Under the pieces are notes generated by a model. It was not told where the DNA came from. It did no database searches and worked only from the letters and a program-made list of their open reading frames with translations. Of a DNA stretch of 35,443 bases, positions 8,769-17,345 are shown piece after piece. Location of the stretch: positions 1 to 35,443 of the forward strand of contig JAPLGX010000169.1 of NCBI GenBank assembly GCA_026389925.1, in the 5' to 3' direction. Numbering within the stretch: the first letter of the stretch is position 1; each line of letters begins with the position of its first letter. Position numbers and translations under genes: made by a program. The DNA is from Chloroflexota bacterium. GTDB taxonomy: Bacteria > Chloroflexota > Anaerolineae > Anaerolineales > RBG-16-64-43.

Positions 8769-9518
8769 ATGCGCATGACAGTCGGGAGAGGGTTTTTCAC
8801 GCTTGTCTTGGCGGGGCTGGCTTCGGCGTGCAGCCTGCGATTGGGCGCGCCCACGCCCGGTCCGGCGACCATCGCGGCCCTGACGGTTCAGGCCGTGCTC
8901 ACTCAGGTGGCACGCGACCACACGCCGACGCCTGGGCTGGCGATCACGCCGGGCTTGCCCACCGCCACGCCGGTGGCGCTGCCGAGCGCCACCTTGCGCG
9001 CGCAGCCGACTTTCTTTCCCACCGAAACCGATACTCCCATCCCGTGCTATCGCATGCAATTCGTTGCCGATGTCACTCTGCCCGACAACTCGCAAGTCAA
9101 GCCGGCGGATACGGTTGTCAAGACTTGGCGCCTGAAGAACGTAGGCGCGTGCATCTGGGGACCCGACGCGCAGATCGTGTTTTTCAGCGGCGACCGGATG
9201 GGCGGTCCGCAAAACCAGGCGATAGGCAAGACGATTCCTCCGGGCGGCGAGAGCGAGATCAGCATCACCTTGGTTACCCCCACCCAGGCCGGCACCTTCA
9301 TGGGTTACTGGATGTTGCGCAGCCCGGATGGGATCCGTTTTGGTTACGGCGTGCAAGGCGATCAAGCTTTTTGGGTGCAGTTGGTGGTCGTGGGCACGCC
9401 CACCGGAACGCTCAGCCCGACGCCCTCGCAAACGGCAACCGCCACCCCGCCCGCGACGCTGACGCCCACGCCTTCGCTGACCCCGACCGAGACTCCCACC
9501 CCCACCCCGACATCGTGA
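8769..9518 (+). CDS. Secreted lipoprotein with NBR1-type Ig-like domain flanked by Thr/Pro-rich linkers
   Basis: Signal/lipobox LAGLASAC; FVADVTLPDNSQVKPADTVVKTWRLKNVGACIWG...FFSGDRMGGP...GTFMGYWMLRSPDGIRFGYG matches NBR1-Ig-like pattern; PTPTPT tail. Confidence 0.75.
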   Translation: MRMTVGRGFFTLVLAGLASACSLRLGAPTPGPATIAALTVQAVLTQVARDHTPTPGLAITPGLPTATPVALPSATLRAQPTFFPTETDTPIPCYRMQFVADVTLPDNSQVKPADTVVKTWRLKNVGACIWGPDAQIVFFSGDRMGGPQNQAIGKTIPPGGESEISITLVTPTQAGTFMGYWMLRSPDGIRFGYGVQGDQAFWVQLVVVGTPTGTLSPTPSQTATATPPATLTPTPSLTPTETPTPTPTS

Positions 9519-10309
9519 GCACCGCCATCGTGGACATCGTCGTCTCGCTTGCCCAAATGCATGTCGAGGTGGGTCAACCGCAGGCCAACCTCGAGACCGT
9601 GCGTGCCTTTGCGGCGGAGGCGCGCGCTCGCGGCACGCAACTGCTCCTGCTGCCGGAACTGTGGTCCGTGGGTTATGACCTGGCTCATTGGCGCCGGCAC
9701 GCCACGGGTCTGGGCGAGGGTCTGTTCGCAGAGATGAGCCGGGTGGCTCACGAGAGCCGGATGTGGGTAGGCGGCACGCTGCTCGAGGCGGAGGGCGGCC
9801 AGGCCTACAACACCTTTGCTCTCTTCGATGCGGTGGGAGACCTGCGCGCCGCATATCGCAAGGTGCACCTCTTCCGGCTGATGGGCGAGGATCGCTGGCT
9901 GGCGCCGGGTGACCGCTTCGTTACCACGGATCTAGGATGGGGCACGGCCGGGTTGGCGACGTGCTACGACTTACGCTTCCCGGAGATGTTCCGTGCGCTG
10001 GTGAGCCATGGCGCCACGGTGCTGCTTGTGCCGGCGGCCTGGCCCGAGGCGCGCGCGAAACACTGGAGCCTGTTGCTGCGCGCGCGCGCGGTGGAGAACC
10101 AGTGCTTCATGCTGGGCTGCAACTGTACCGGCCGCGCCGGGGATCAAGGCTTTGCCGGGCTCAGCGCCGTCATCGATCCATGGGGTGAGCCATGTGCTGA
10201 GGCGGGCAGCGAGCCGGGCCTCGTCACCGCCACAATCGCTCTCGGCCTGGTCGAGCAGGTGCGGTCAACCTTGCCGGCCCTGGCCGATCGTCGGCCCGAA
10301 CTCTATTGA
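9515..10309 (+). CDS. Carbon-nitrogen hydrolase (nitrilase/omega-amidase-like)
   Basis: LLLLPELWSVGYD (Glu), YRKVHLFRLMGED (Lys), GLATCYDLRFPEMFRAL (Cys); GTG start overlapping the upstream TGA (GTGA), alternative GTG at 9530. Confidence 0.88.
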   Translation: MSTAIVDIVVSLAQMHVEVGQPQANLETVRAFAAEARARGTQLLLLPELWSVGYDLAHWRRHATGLGEGLFAEMSRVAHESRMWVGGTLLEAEGGQAYNTFALFDAVGDLRAAYRKVHLFRLMGEDRWLAPGDRFVTTDLGWGTAGLATCYDLRFPEMFRALVSHGATVLLVPAAWPEARAKHWSLLLRARAVENQCFMLGCNCTGRAGDQGFAGLSAVIDPWGEPCAEAGSEPGLVTATIALGLVEQVRSTLPALADRRPELY

Positions 10310-10370
10310 ACCCGGGCCATGACCGCACCGCGCTTTCGGCGAGCGAGAGTCGTAAGGAAAGGTTTGTTTT

Positions 10371-11270
10371 GTGAGCAGTGAATTGCCCTTGACCGCATCC
10401 CCGCTGATGCTCTCGCCGATCCGATGGGCAGCACGCGCGTTGCGCATGCCCCGCCTATCGCGTGCGGGCATGTATCTGATGAGCGCGTTCGTGGCAACGC
10501 TTGGGCTCATCATGTGGGTCTGGTGGCCGCTGGTCCGCGACTATGTGGCCCTGTTCGACCCACAGCGGCCCCTCTGGAGCCAGATTGACTGGCTGCTGAT
10601 CGGCATCTTCGCCGCCATGTCGATTCTCATCATGGCCGGGGCGGACTTGCGCAGCGACGTGTGGATCGTTGGGGTGGGGTTGGCCGGCGGACTGGCCATC
10701 GAGGGCTGGGGCACGCAGACGCACATCTGGAATTACTTCACACTGGAACGCCCGCCGCTGTGGATCATTCCTGCCTGGCCGATTGCCAGTCTGTCGATTG
10801 ACCGGCTGGTGCGCCTGCTCGCGCGCCTATTGCCGCGTGAGCGCGGGCGGAACTTCGCGATCGCCCACAGCGTTCTCTTCGCCGGCTTTTACGCGTTGAT
10901 GCTGCAATTCGTCTGGCCGACGCGGGGCATGTCGCTCACTCAGGCGGCGCTCGTCATCTGCGCGCTGATCGCATTCACGATGCGCGACCGGCGCACAGCC
11001 GTGCTGACATTCGCGGCGGGTGCGGGATTGGGCTACTTCCTCGAGTTGTGGGGCACGACGCGTGCCTGCTGGACCTACTACACACTGGGGACGCCGCCCT
11101 TGTTTGCGGTGCTGGCCCACGGCATGGCGGCGGTGATCTTCTGGCGTGCGGGCGAGCTGGCGCGCCAGTTGCTCGCGCGCGTGCGCCTGCCCGCGCCGCT
11201 GCGCGCCCGTACCTCCCCGCTCAAGCCTGAACTACTACGCGATGCGCCTCTCCGTACGCAGACCATTTGA
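10371..11270 (+). CDS. Polytopic membrane protein with internal sequence duplication, function unknown
   Basis: Multiple hydrophobic segments; two copies of E-x-W-G-T-x4-W-x-Y-[FY]-T-L-x2-P-P-L. Confidence 0.7.
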   Translation: MSSELPLTASPLMLSPIRWAARALRMPRLSRAGMYLMSAFVATLGLIMWVWWPLVRDYVALFDPQRPLWSQIDWLLIGIFAAMSILIMAGADLRSDVWIVGVGLAGGLAIEGWGTQTHIWNYFTLERPPLWIIPAWPIASLSIDRLVRLLARLLPRERGRNFAIAHSVLFAGFYALMLQFVWPTRGMSLTQAALVICALIAFTMRDRRTAVLTFAAGAGLGYFLELWGTTRACWTYYTLGTPPLFAVLAHGMAAVIFWRAGELARQLLARVRLPAPLRARTSPLKPELLRDAPLRTQTI

Positions 11271-11294
11271 CCACTGAGAGCACGGAGAACACAG
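11271..11294 (+). repeat. Short CACAGAG-type dispersed intergenic repeat fragment (CCACTGAGAGCACGGAGAACACAG)
   Basis: Shares the CACGGAGAACACAG core with the hairpin at 25093-25145. Confidence 0.5.
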
Positions 11295-11457
11295 TCAAGC
11301 TGACGGGTATCAACCGCGGACGAGCCATGTGCCGGGGGACGTCCCGCACCCTGGGGCTCAAGCGACCTGCCTGGTAGCGATGCAGAGTCTGGTCCTCTGG
11401 GCGGTCTCGGCGTACTCGGTGGTGAGACACCCGCCGCCGCGGGTGCTGCTTCTTGCT

Positions 11458-12210
11458 CTATCCGCCAGTTTTCTCGACCACCCACAGATGAGAAAGGCCG
11501 AAAGCGCGCAGAGGCGTGTTTTCGAGGGCTTGCAGCACGCCGCGCAGCAGGCGCCCCAGACGGGGCGCGCGGGCTACGATGTTGTCGTACCCGCCGAAGA
11601 CGATCGTGCGCTGCACCGGGTGCGCCGGCAGGCCGCGCAGCAGCCCATCGAGTTCGCGTGAGGTGTAGGCGCGAACATGAGGCGCCAGGCGGTCGCGCCA
11701 TGAGCGGGGCAGGTAGTTGACGAGCGGGATATTGCCGAAGTGGTAGCGCCCGCGCCAATACACACCGTGGGTCTCGAAGGGGTAACTGCGATTCGGCACG
11801 AAGAGGACCAGCCGGCCGCCGGGCCGCAGCACGCGCATGATCTCGCGCAGCGCCTGGCGATCATCCGCCACGTGTTCGAGCACTTCGTTGGAGAGGACCA
11901 GGTCGAACGAGGTCGAGGCGAAGGGCAACGCCTCCGCCTGGCCGGCGAGCAGCCCCGCGATTCCTGCTCGCGAGCCCTCACGCACGCGTTCGATCTCGAT
12001 ATCCAAGCCGGCCACGGAGCGCGCGAAGGGCCGCAAGGCGCGGACGTACATCCCCAGCCCGCAGCCATCCACGAGCACGCGCGCCGAGGCGAGCTGCGGC
12101 GCGGCACGTCGGATCATCTGCAACCGGCGCTCTTGGCCGGCGCGCCACACGTGCGAAGGCTCGCCGCGTTCGGCGGCTTTGCTTAAGCTGGAGGGCTGGT
12201 CCACTGCCAT
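11458..12210 (-). CDS. Class I SAM-dependent methyltransferase
   Basis: [28 protein letters not shown]...[39 protein letters not shown]. Confidence 0.88.
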   Translation of the reverse strand: MAVDQPSSLSKAAERGEPSHVWRAGQERRLQMIRRAAPQLASARVLVDGCGLGMYVRALRPFARSVAGLDIEIERVREGSRAGIAGLLAGQAEALPFASTSFDLVLSNEVLEHVADDRQALREIMRVLRPGGRLVLFVPNRSYPFETHGVYWRGRYHFGNIPLVNYLPRSWRDRLAPHVRAYTSRELDGLLRGLPAHPVQRTIVFGGYDNIVARAPRLGRLLRGVLQALENTPLRAFGLSHLWVVEKTGG

Positions 12211-12638
12211 TCCTCTTTGTGGCCGAAGCCTTTGCGGTTATCGACCACGCGCGCCCAGCTCAGCCGGAAGAGGTGCAGCCGGGCGCCGGCCAGCGCTGCC
12301 TGCAACTCACCCACGAACGGAAAGCGGGCGCGGTACACCTGCCAGCCGCGCTCGTGCTGCGCGCCGTCCACAAGCTGCGCCGTCCCGCGCATCTGGGCGC
12401 CGCGGATCTCCTGCCAGGCGCGGCTGGGCGGGAAGAGCGTTACCGCCGCGCGCGGGTCGCGCGCCAGGTTGCGGCCATGCTGCGTGTCGGGTGTGGAGAG
12501 AAGAAAGAATTCGAGCTGCGGGGTGTAGGCGAAGTACACCGCCGCCGCCATCGGCTCGTCCGCAGCGCCTGCCGTGGCTAAAGTGAAAGCGTGGCACTCG
12601 GCGCACAGCTCGAGCAGCGCAGCTACAGTCGGTTCCAT
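12183..12638 (-). CDS. Pyridoxamine 5'-phosphate oxidase-like FMN-binding protein
   Basis: [68 protein letters not shown]. Confidence 0.75.
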   Translation of the reverse strand: MEPTVAALLELCAECHAFTLATAGAADEPMAAAVYFAYTPQLEFFLLSTPDTQHGRNLARDPRAAVTLFPPSRAWQEIRGAQMRGTAQLVDGAQHERGWQVYRARFPFVGELQAALAGARLHLFRLSWARVVDNRKGFGHKEEWQWTSPPA

Positions 12639-13184
12639 ACCTTGAGCAGGTCGCTTTCGATGCCCAGCCGCGCCAGAACTCGCCCCACCGTCTGGTCGAC
12701 AATGTCTTGAATCGTGCGCGGGTGAGTGTAAAAGGCGGGTAGCGGAGGCATGATCACCGCGCCGGCCTCGGCGGCCTGCGCCACCAGCCGCAAATGACCC
12801 AGAGGGAGCGGGGTCTCGCGCACCACAAGCACCAGCGGCCGGCCCTCCTTGAGCGTCACGTCGGCTGCGCGCCATAAGATCGGCCAAGTAGGAGGTGGCA
12901 ATCCCCGAGAGGCTCTTCATCGAACACGGGATGACGGCCATGTCGCGCGTGGCAAATGAGCCGGAGGCGATCGCCGCTCCGATGTCGTCGGGCGAATAGC
13001 TGGTATGAGCCAGCGCCTCCACCTGGCTCAGCTTGTATTCGGTCTCCTGGGCAATCGTCACCCGCGCGGCCTTGGAGAGCACCAGGTGCGTCGCGACCTG
13101 AGTGCGCTGCAGCGCCTCCAGCAGGCGAATGCCGTAGGTCACGCCGCTCGCGCCGGTTATCCCCACAACCAATCGTTCGATCAT
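12623..13184 (-). pseudogene. ubiX: UbiX-family flavin prenyltransferase, interrupted by a single frameshift near 12870-12876
   Basis: Frame 1: MIERLVVGITGASGVTYGIRLLEAL...ASGSFATRDMAVIPCSMKSLSGIATSYLADL; continues in another frame: WRAADVTLKEGRPLVLVVRETPLPLGHLRLV...MPPLPAFYTHPRTIQDIVDQTVGRVLARLGI. Confidence 0.85.
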
Positions 13185-13234
13185 CGCCGGGTCAACTCAC
13201 TCTCTGCCGGCGTCCGCTGCCGGACTGGCCAGCG

Positions 13235-14230
13235 CTAGAAGGGCAACGGCGAGGCCAGCAGGCTCAGCAGCAGCTTGACCGCATTCTCGGCGTCGCTTAG
13301 ATCCACCATCTCGGAAGCGGTGTACAGATAGCGGCACGGCAGGCCCAGGCCCGCGGTCACAATTCCCGCGCGGCTGGTCTGGATGGCCGTCGGATTGGAG
13401 GCGGAGGTATCGAAGACGCCGAGTTGATGCGGCAGGCGCGCCTCGCTGGCCCGCCCCGCCATCCATTCGACGATGCGCGGATCTGAAATGGCGAACCCCT
13501 CGCGTGCGCGGATGACCGGGCCGCGCCCGAGCGCAATGGCCGCCGGGCTGCCGCGCGGAATGTCGCTGGCCGGCGCCGGGCCAAGCGTGAGGGCCACCTC
13601 CGGCTCAAGGCTGTAAGCCGCGGTACGCACGCCGCGCGAGCCCACCTGCTCCTGGACGCTGAACACGAACTGCACTTCATGCGGTGTGCGCTTGAGATGG
13701 CGCAAGGTTTCGAGCAGCACCGCCACGGCCGTCCGCCCGCCGAGGGCTTTGCCCACCAGCCGGCCGTCGATCTCGGCCAGCGAGCGGTCGAACACGGCGG
13801 CCTCGCCCGGTTTGAATGTGCTGCCCTCGCGATCGACGGCGCCCACGTCGACGAAGAGTTGGCGCACGGTTGGGAGAGCCGAGGCCTCGCTGCGCGGCTC
13901 GAGTCCAATCACGCCCACCCGGCCGTCGGCAAAGCGCACCCGCGCGCCCACGCAGTGCAGCGGGTCAAGCGGCCCCAGGGGGGCGAAGCGCAAGAATCCA
14001 TTCTCATCCACATGCGAAACCTGCAGGCCCACTTCGTCCATCGGCGCCGCCAGCATGATGCGCCGGCCGCTGCGCGCCTTCTGCTTGATCACCGCGTGCA
14101 GATTGCCGAGTGGGTCTTCCGAGATGTAGTCCGAGAGACCGCGTAGTTCCGCGCGGATGATCTGCCGCAGCGCGTCTTCGCGCCCGGAGGGGCCGTAGGC
14201 CTCGGATAGTTTGCGGATGAGTGCTTTCAC
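13235..14230 (-). CDS. M42-family (glutamyl aminopeptidase/TET-like) protein lacking the canonical metal ligands
   Basis: M42 fold motifs with AAPMDEVG (H to P), KALGGR (DD to GG), QEQVG (EE to EQ), LTLGPAPASD (D to G), RYLYTASEMVD (H to Y). Confidence 0.8.
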   Translation of the reverse strand: MKALIRKLSEAYGPSGREDALRQIIRAELRGLSDYISEDPLGNLHAVIKQKARSGRRIMLAAPMDEVGLQVSHVDENGFLRFAPLGPLDPLHCVGARVRFADGRVGVIGLEPRSEASALPTVRQLFVDVGAVDREGSTFKPGEAAVFDRSLAEIDGRLVGKALGGRTAVAVLLETLRHLKRTPHEVQFVFSVQEQVGSRGVRTAAYSLEPEVALTLGPAPASDIPRGSPAAIALGRGPVIRAREGFAISDPRIVEWMAGRASEARLPHQLGVFDTSASNPTAIQTSRAGIVTAGLGLPCRYLYTASEMVDLSDAENAVKLLLSLLASPLPF

Positions 14231-14272
14231 ATCGTCCTCCCTCAGCGCCCGGCGCAGCGGCGCGGTCGAGCT

Positions 14273-15421
14273 TCAGCGGATGTCGTCCGGACGCAGGCGA
14301 GCCAGCGCCGCGCGCACCAGGGACACGCTCGCGCGCCAATCCTCCCAATGGATCATCGAGAGCGGCGTGTGCAGGTAGCGCCCGGGCACCGACAGGGAGA
14401 TGCTGGGGATGCCTTTGCGGGCCAGATGAATGGCCGCCGCATCGGTCGAGCCGCCGCCCGGCTGGCGGTATTGATAGGGCAGCCCGGCTGCCTCGGCCGT
14501 GCGCACCAGGTGCTCGATCAGGCGCGGGTTGGGCAGCGTCCCGCGATCGCCGACGTAGATGGCCGGCCCGAACCCCAGACGTGTGTTGTAGGTCGTATTC
14601 TCGCTTCCATCCCACAGCGGCAGGTCGTTGGCCGGCGTGCAGTCGAGCACAATGGCCGCTTGTGGATCGAGAGCATGCGCGGCCACGGCCGCGCCCCGCA
14701 GGCCCACCTCTTCCTGGGTGGTGAACGCGGCCAGCAGTTCGATGCCCCGCGGCGGGTCGAGCACCAATTCGATGAGCGTGGCCACACCCACCCGGTCGTC
14801 GAGGGCCTTGCCGCGCAGTACGTTGCCCAGACGCTCAAAGCGCGTGGCGAACACGGCCGCATCGCCGGGGTGGACCCGCTTGAGGGCCTCCTCCTTCGAG
14901 CGCGCACCGATATCGATGGCCAGCGCCGTGATCTTGTACGGGCTCGGCTCGTCCTCCCAGTCGATGAGATGCGGCGGCGCGCCGCCGATGACGCCCGGCA
15001 CGCGTGCGCGGCCCACGAGCACGGGCTTGGCCACCAGCGCGCGCTCATCGACCCCGCCCACGCGGTCGAACTTGAGCATCCCCTCGGCGGTAACGCCGAT
15101 GACCATCAGCCCCACTTCGTCCATGTGGGCGGCCAGCATCACCCGCAAGCCGCGCCGCGAGCCAGTCCGCGCGTGGGCAAGCACATTCCCCAGCGCATCC
15201 ACCCGGACCTCGTTGGCGTGCCCGGCAATGGCCTCCAGGACGATCTGCCGGACGGCGCCCTCGTCGCCCGAGACGCCGCTGGCTTCGCTCAATCGGCGCA
15301 GAAGCTCGAGCGAATTGCGCAGCACGGCGGGCGAGGCGGGTCGCGGACGAATCCCTCGGCGACGGGCGGCCGGGGCCGGGCGCGGTCGAGCGCGAGGGTG
15401 GGCGGTCGAGGTGCGTGGCAT
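14273..15421 (-). CDS. M42 family metallopeptidase (intact motifs)
   Basis: MLAAHMDEVGLMV, GKALDDRVGVATLIE, TQEEVGLRGA, IVLDCTPANDLP, VPGRYLHTPLSMI; true start may be internal to this ORF (e.g. near RNSLELLRRLSEASGVSGDE). Confidence 0.88.
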   Translation of the reverse strand: MPRTSTAHPRARPRPAPAARRRGIRPRPASPAVLRNSLELLRRLSEASGVSGDEGAVRQIVLEAIAGHANEVRVDALGNVLAHARTGSRRGLRVMLAAHMDEVGLMVIGVTAEGMLKFDRVGGVDERALVAKPVLVGRARVPGVIGGAPPHLIDWEDEPSPYKITALAIDIGARSKEEALKRVHPGDAAVFATRFERLGNVLRGKALDDRVGVATLIELVLDPPRGIELLAAFTTQEEVGLRGAAVAAHALDPQAAIVLDCTPANDLPLWDGSENTTYNTRLGFGPAIYVGDRGTLPNPRLIEHLVRTAEAAGLPYQYRQPGGGSTDAAAIHLARKGIPSISLSVPGRYLHTPLSMIHWEDWRASVSLVRAALARLRPDDIR

Positions 15422-15424
15422 CGG

Positions 15425-16283
15425 CTACTCCCAAACCAGGCGCTGCATGTAATCGTCGTCGAGTGCGGCAATCACAGCCGCGATCAGCCGGCCCGTGCGT
15501 TCGATATCGCCGAGATCCACCACCTCCACCGGCGAGTGCATGTAGCGCACGGGGATACTCACCACCATGGTGGGCACGCCGTCCTGCGTCACCTGCATCG
15601 CGCGGGCATCGGTGCCCGAGTGCCCGGGCATCACCTCCAGCGTGTAGGGGATCTCGGCTGCCTGGGCCGCCGCCTCGAACGTATGCAGCCAGCCCGGGTG
15701 GATATCGGAACCCATGCCCAGTGTCGGCCCGCCGCCCATGGGGAAGACTTTGAACTCCGGCAGGCCGGGCAGGCCCGCGGCGTGCGTGGCATCCACCGCC
15801 ACCGCCAATTCGGGACGCAGGCTGAAGGCGGAGGTGAAGGCTCCGCCGTAAGTCATTTCCTCATTGACCGTCGCCACCGCGGCCACTTCCCAGCGGTGGG
15901 CCACATGCTGCAACTCGTGCAGGCAGACCGTGGGCCACGACGGCCGCGAGAGCGCGCCGGCCATGCACAACGACCGGCTGGCCGGGCAGCAGGCGCGCGT
16001 CCACGCCGCCGATGTCGCTCACGCGCAGGAAGCTGCCAACCACCTGCTTCACCATCAGGCCGACCGCGTCCATGTGAGCGGCCAGCATCACGCGTGGGCG
16101 CGGAGCGGGGCCGCGGCCGTGGCGCAGCGCGTGCAGGCTCCCCAGTCGCGAAACCTCGATCTCGTCCACCAAAGGTTCCCATGTCGGCCGTACCACGTCG
16201 CGCGCCGGCTGCTCGTGGCCTGAGATTCCTGCGGCAGAGAAGAGATCCTTGGCCAACGCGACAAGCTCTTTGCGATCCATCAT
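15425..16283 (-). pseudogene. M42 family peptidase remnant with internal deletion plus frameshift
   Basis: ORF 16283-15861 gives the N-terminal half (VMLAAHMDAVGLMV...PVVVHGRRAL); ORF 15970-15425 gives the C-terminal half (LHELQHVAHRWEVAAVATVNEEMTYGGA...AVDATHAAG...IPVRYMHSPVEVVD); the expected middle region is absent. Confidence 0.75.
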
Positions 16284-16302
16284 CAGCCTCGCGAAGTGTG
16301 GG

Positions 16303-16695
16303 TCAACTGGTGGGGCTCGGTTCGGGCGTGTCGCTCGGCGGGAGCGGCGTGTCGCTGGGTGGAGGGGTCGCGCTGGGTGTCAGGGTCGGTGTCGCGCTGG
16401 GCAGCGGTGTGGGCGTGAGTGTGTTGGTGGGCGTGAGAAAAGGCGTGCCCAGGGTGGAGGTGGGGCTGGGCGTAGCGGATGGCAGGAGCGTGCCGGTTGG
16501 CGTGAGAGTGGCAGGCATCATGGTCGAGGTCAACGTCGGCATCGAAGTGGCCGTCGGTTGGAGCGGCGTCTTTAACGCAATTAATATTGCCTCGGCGCAG
16601 TAGCATGGAAGAGCGGCCAGGATGACGATGCCCAGCACGATATGCAGGCGACGCGAGCGCGGCCGCGGCCGTCTCTCGAAAATCGTGGGCTTCAT
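16303..16695 (-). CDS. Membrane-anchored Thr/Pro/Ser-rich protein
   Basis: Single N-terminal TM (LHIVLGIVILAALPCYCAEAILIAL) followed by about 90 aa of PTPTxT-type low complexity. Confidence 0.6.
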   Translation of the reverse strand: MKPTIFERRPRPRSRRLHIVLGIVILAALPCYCAEAILIALKTPLQPTATSMPTLTSTMMPATLTPTGTLLPSATPSPTSTLGTPFLTPTNTLTPTPLPSATPTLTPSATPPPSDTPLPPSDTPEPSPTS

Positions 16696-16769
16696 GCGCA
16701 GGTGGGAGTTGCCGCCGAGATGCAATGTCGGCGATGATAGCAGACGGACATGCGAATTGCAACCCTTCG

Positions 16770-16788
16770 CCACGTGCGCTGCACGTGG
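16770..16788. promoter_or_regulatory. Perfect inverted repeat CCACGTGC-GCT-GCACGTGG, candidate operator
   Basis: 8-bp perfect arms in the divergent intergenic region 16696-16920. Confidence 0.45.
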
Positions 16789-16881
16789 TCGCTGTGCGTT
16801 GACGTGGCCGAGGACGGCAGTCGATGCGTGCTGGAGGCCGACGACTCGCAGCCGCGCCGAAGACCGATCGAAGGCCTGGGG

Positions 16882-16887
16882 TATAAT
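16882..16887 (+). promoter_or_regulatory. -10 box TATAAT upstream of the B12-binding protein gene
   Basis: GGGGTATAATCGG 34 bp before ATG 16921. Confidence 0.45.
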
Positions 16888-16920
16888 CGGAGGGCCGCAT
16901 GTCTGAGGGAGCCGCAAACC

Positions 16921-17340
16921 ATGAGCCAGCCCACGATTCGGGTGCTGATCGCCAAGCCGGGCCTTGACGGTCACGACCGCGGGGCCAAGGTCATCGCCCG
17001 CGCATTGCGTGATGCGGGAATGGAGGTCATCTATACCGGCCTGCGCCAGACGCCGGAGATGATCGCCGAAGCCGCGCTGCAAGAGGACGTGCACGTGGTC
17101 GGGCTGTCGATCCTTTCGGGCGCGCACATGACGCTGGTGCCGCGCGTGGTCGAGCTCCTGCACGCGCAAGGGCAGGGTCAGGTGCAGCTTTTCGTCGGCG
17201 GCATCATCCCCGATGAAGACCTGCCCAAGCTCAAAGCGCTCGGCGTCAAGGATGTCTTCGGGCCGGGTGCCTCCACCGAAACGATTGCGGCCCGGGTGCG
17301 CCAGGCAGTCGAGGGGCGCGCCCATAGCTCTGGCCCTTGA
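16921..17340 (+). CDS. Cobalamin-binding protein, methylmalonyl-CoA mutase small/C-terminal subunit
   Basis: [64 protein letters not shown]...[25 protein letters not shown] (DxHxxG B12 motif). Confidence 0.93.
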   Translation: MSQPTIRVLIAKPGLDGHDRGAKVIARALRDAGMEVIYTGLRQTPEMIAEAALQEDVHVVGLSILSGAHMTLVPRVVELLHAQGQGQVQLFVGGIIPDEDLPKLKALGVKDVFGPGASTETIAARVRQAVEGRAHSSGP

Positions 17341-17345
17341 GGCAC

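Noticed and set aside
9410-9515. Tandem-repeat-like CCCACGCC/ACCCC stretch
   Set aside because: Explained by codons of the Thr/Pro-rich protein tail; the same holds for 16303-16600 on the minus strand
12183-13184. 333-aa UbiX-PNPOx fusion protein
   Set aside because: The middle segment (RSRRDAQGGPAAGACGARDPAPSG...) is out-of-frame UbiX; the apparent fusion is a frameshift artefact
14348-16603. 751-aa plus-strand ORF across the M42 cluster
   Set aside because: Antisense to recognisable M42 coding sequence; no family signature
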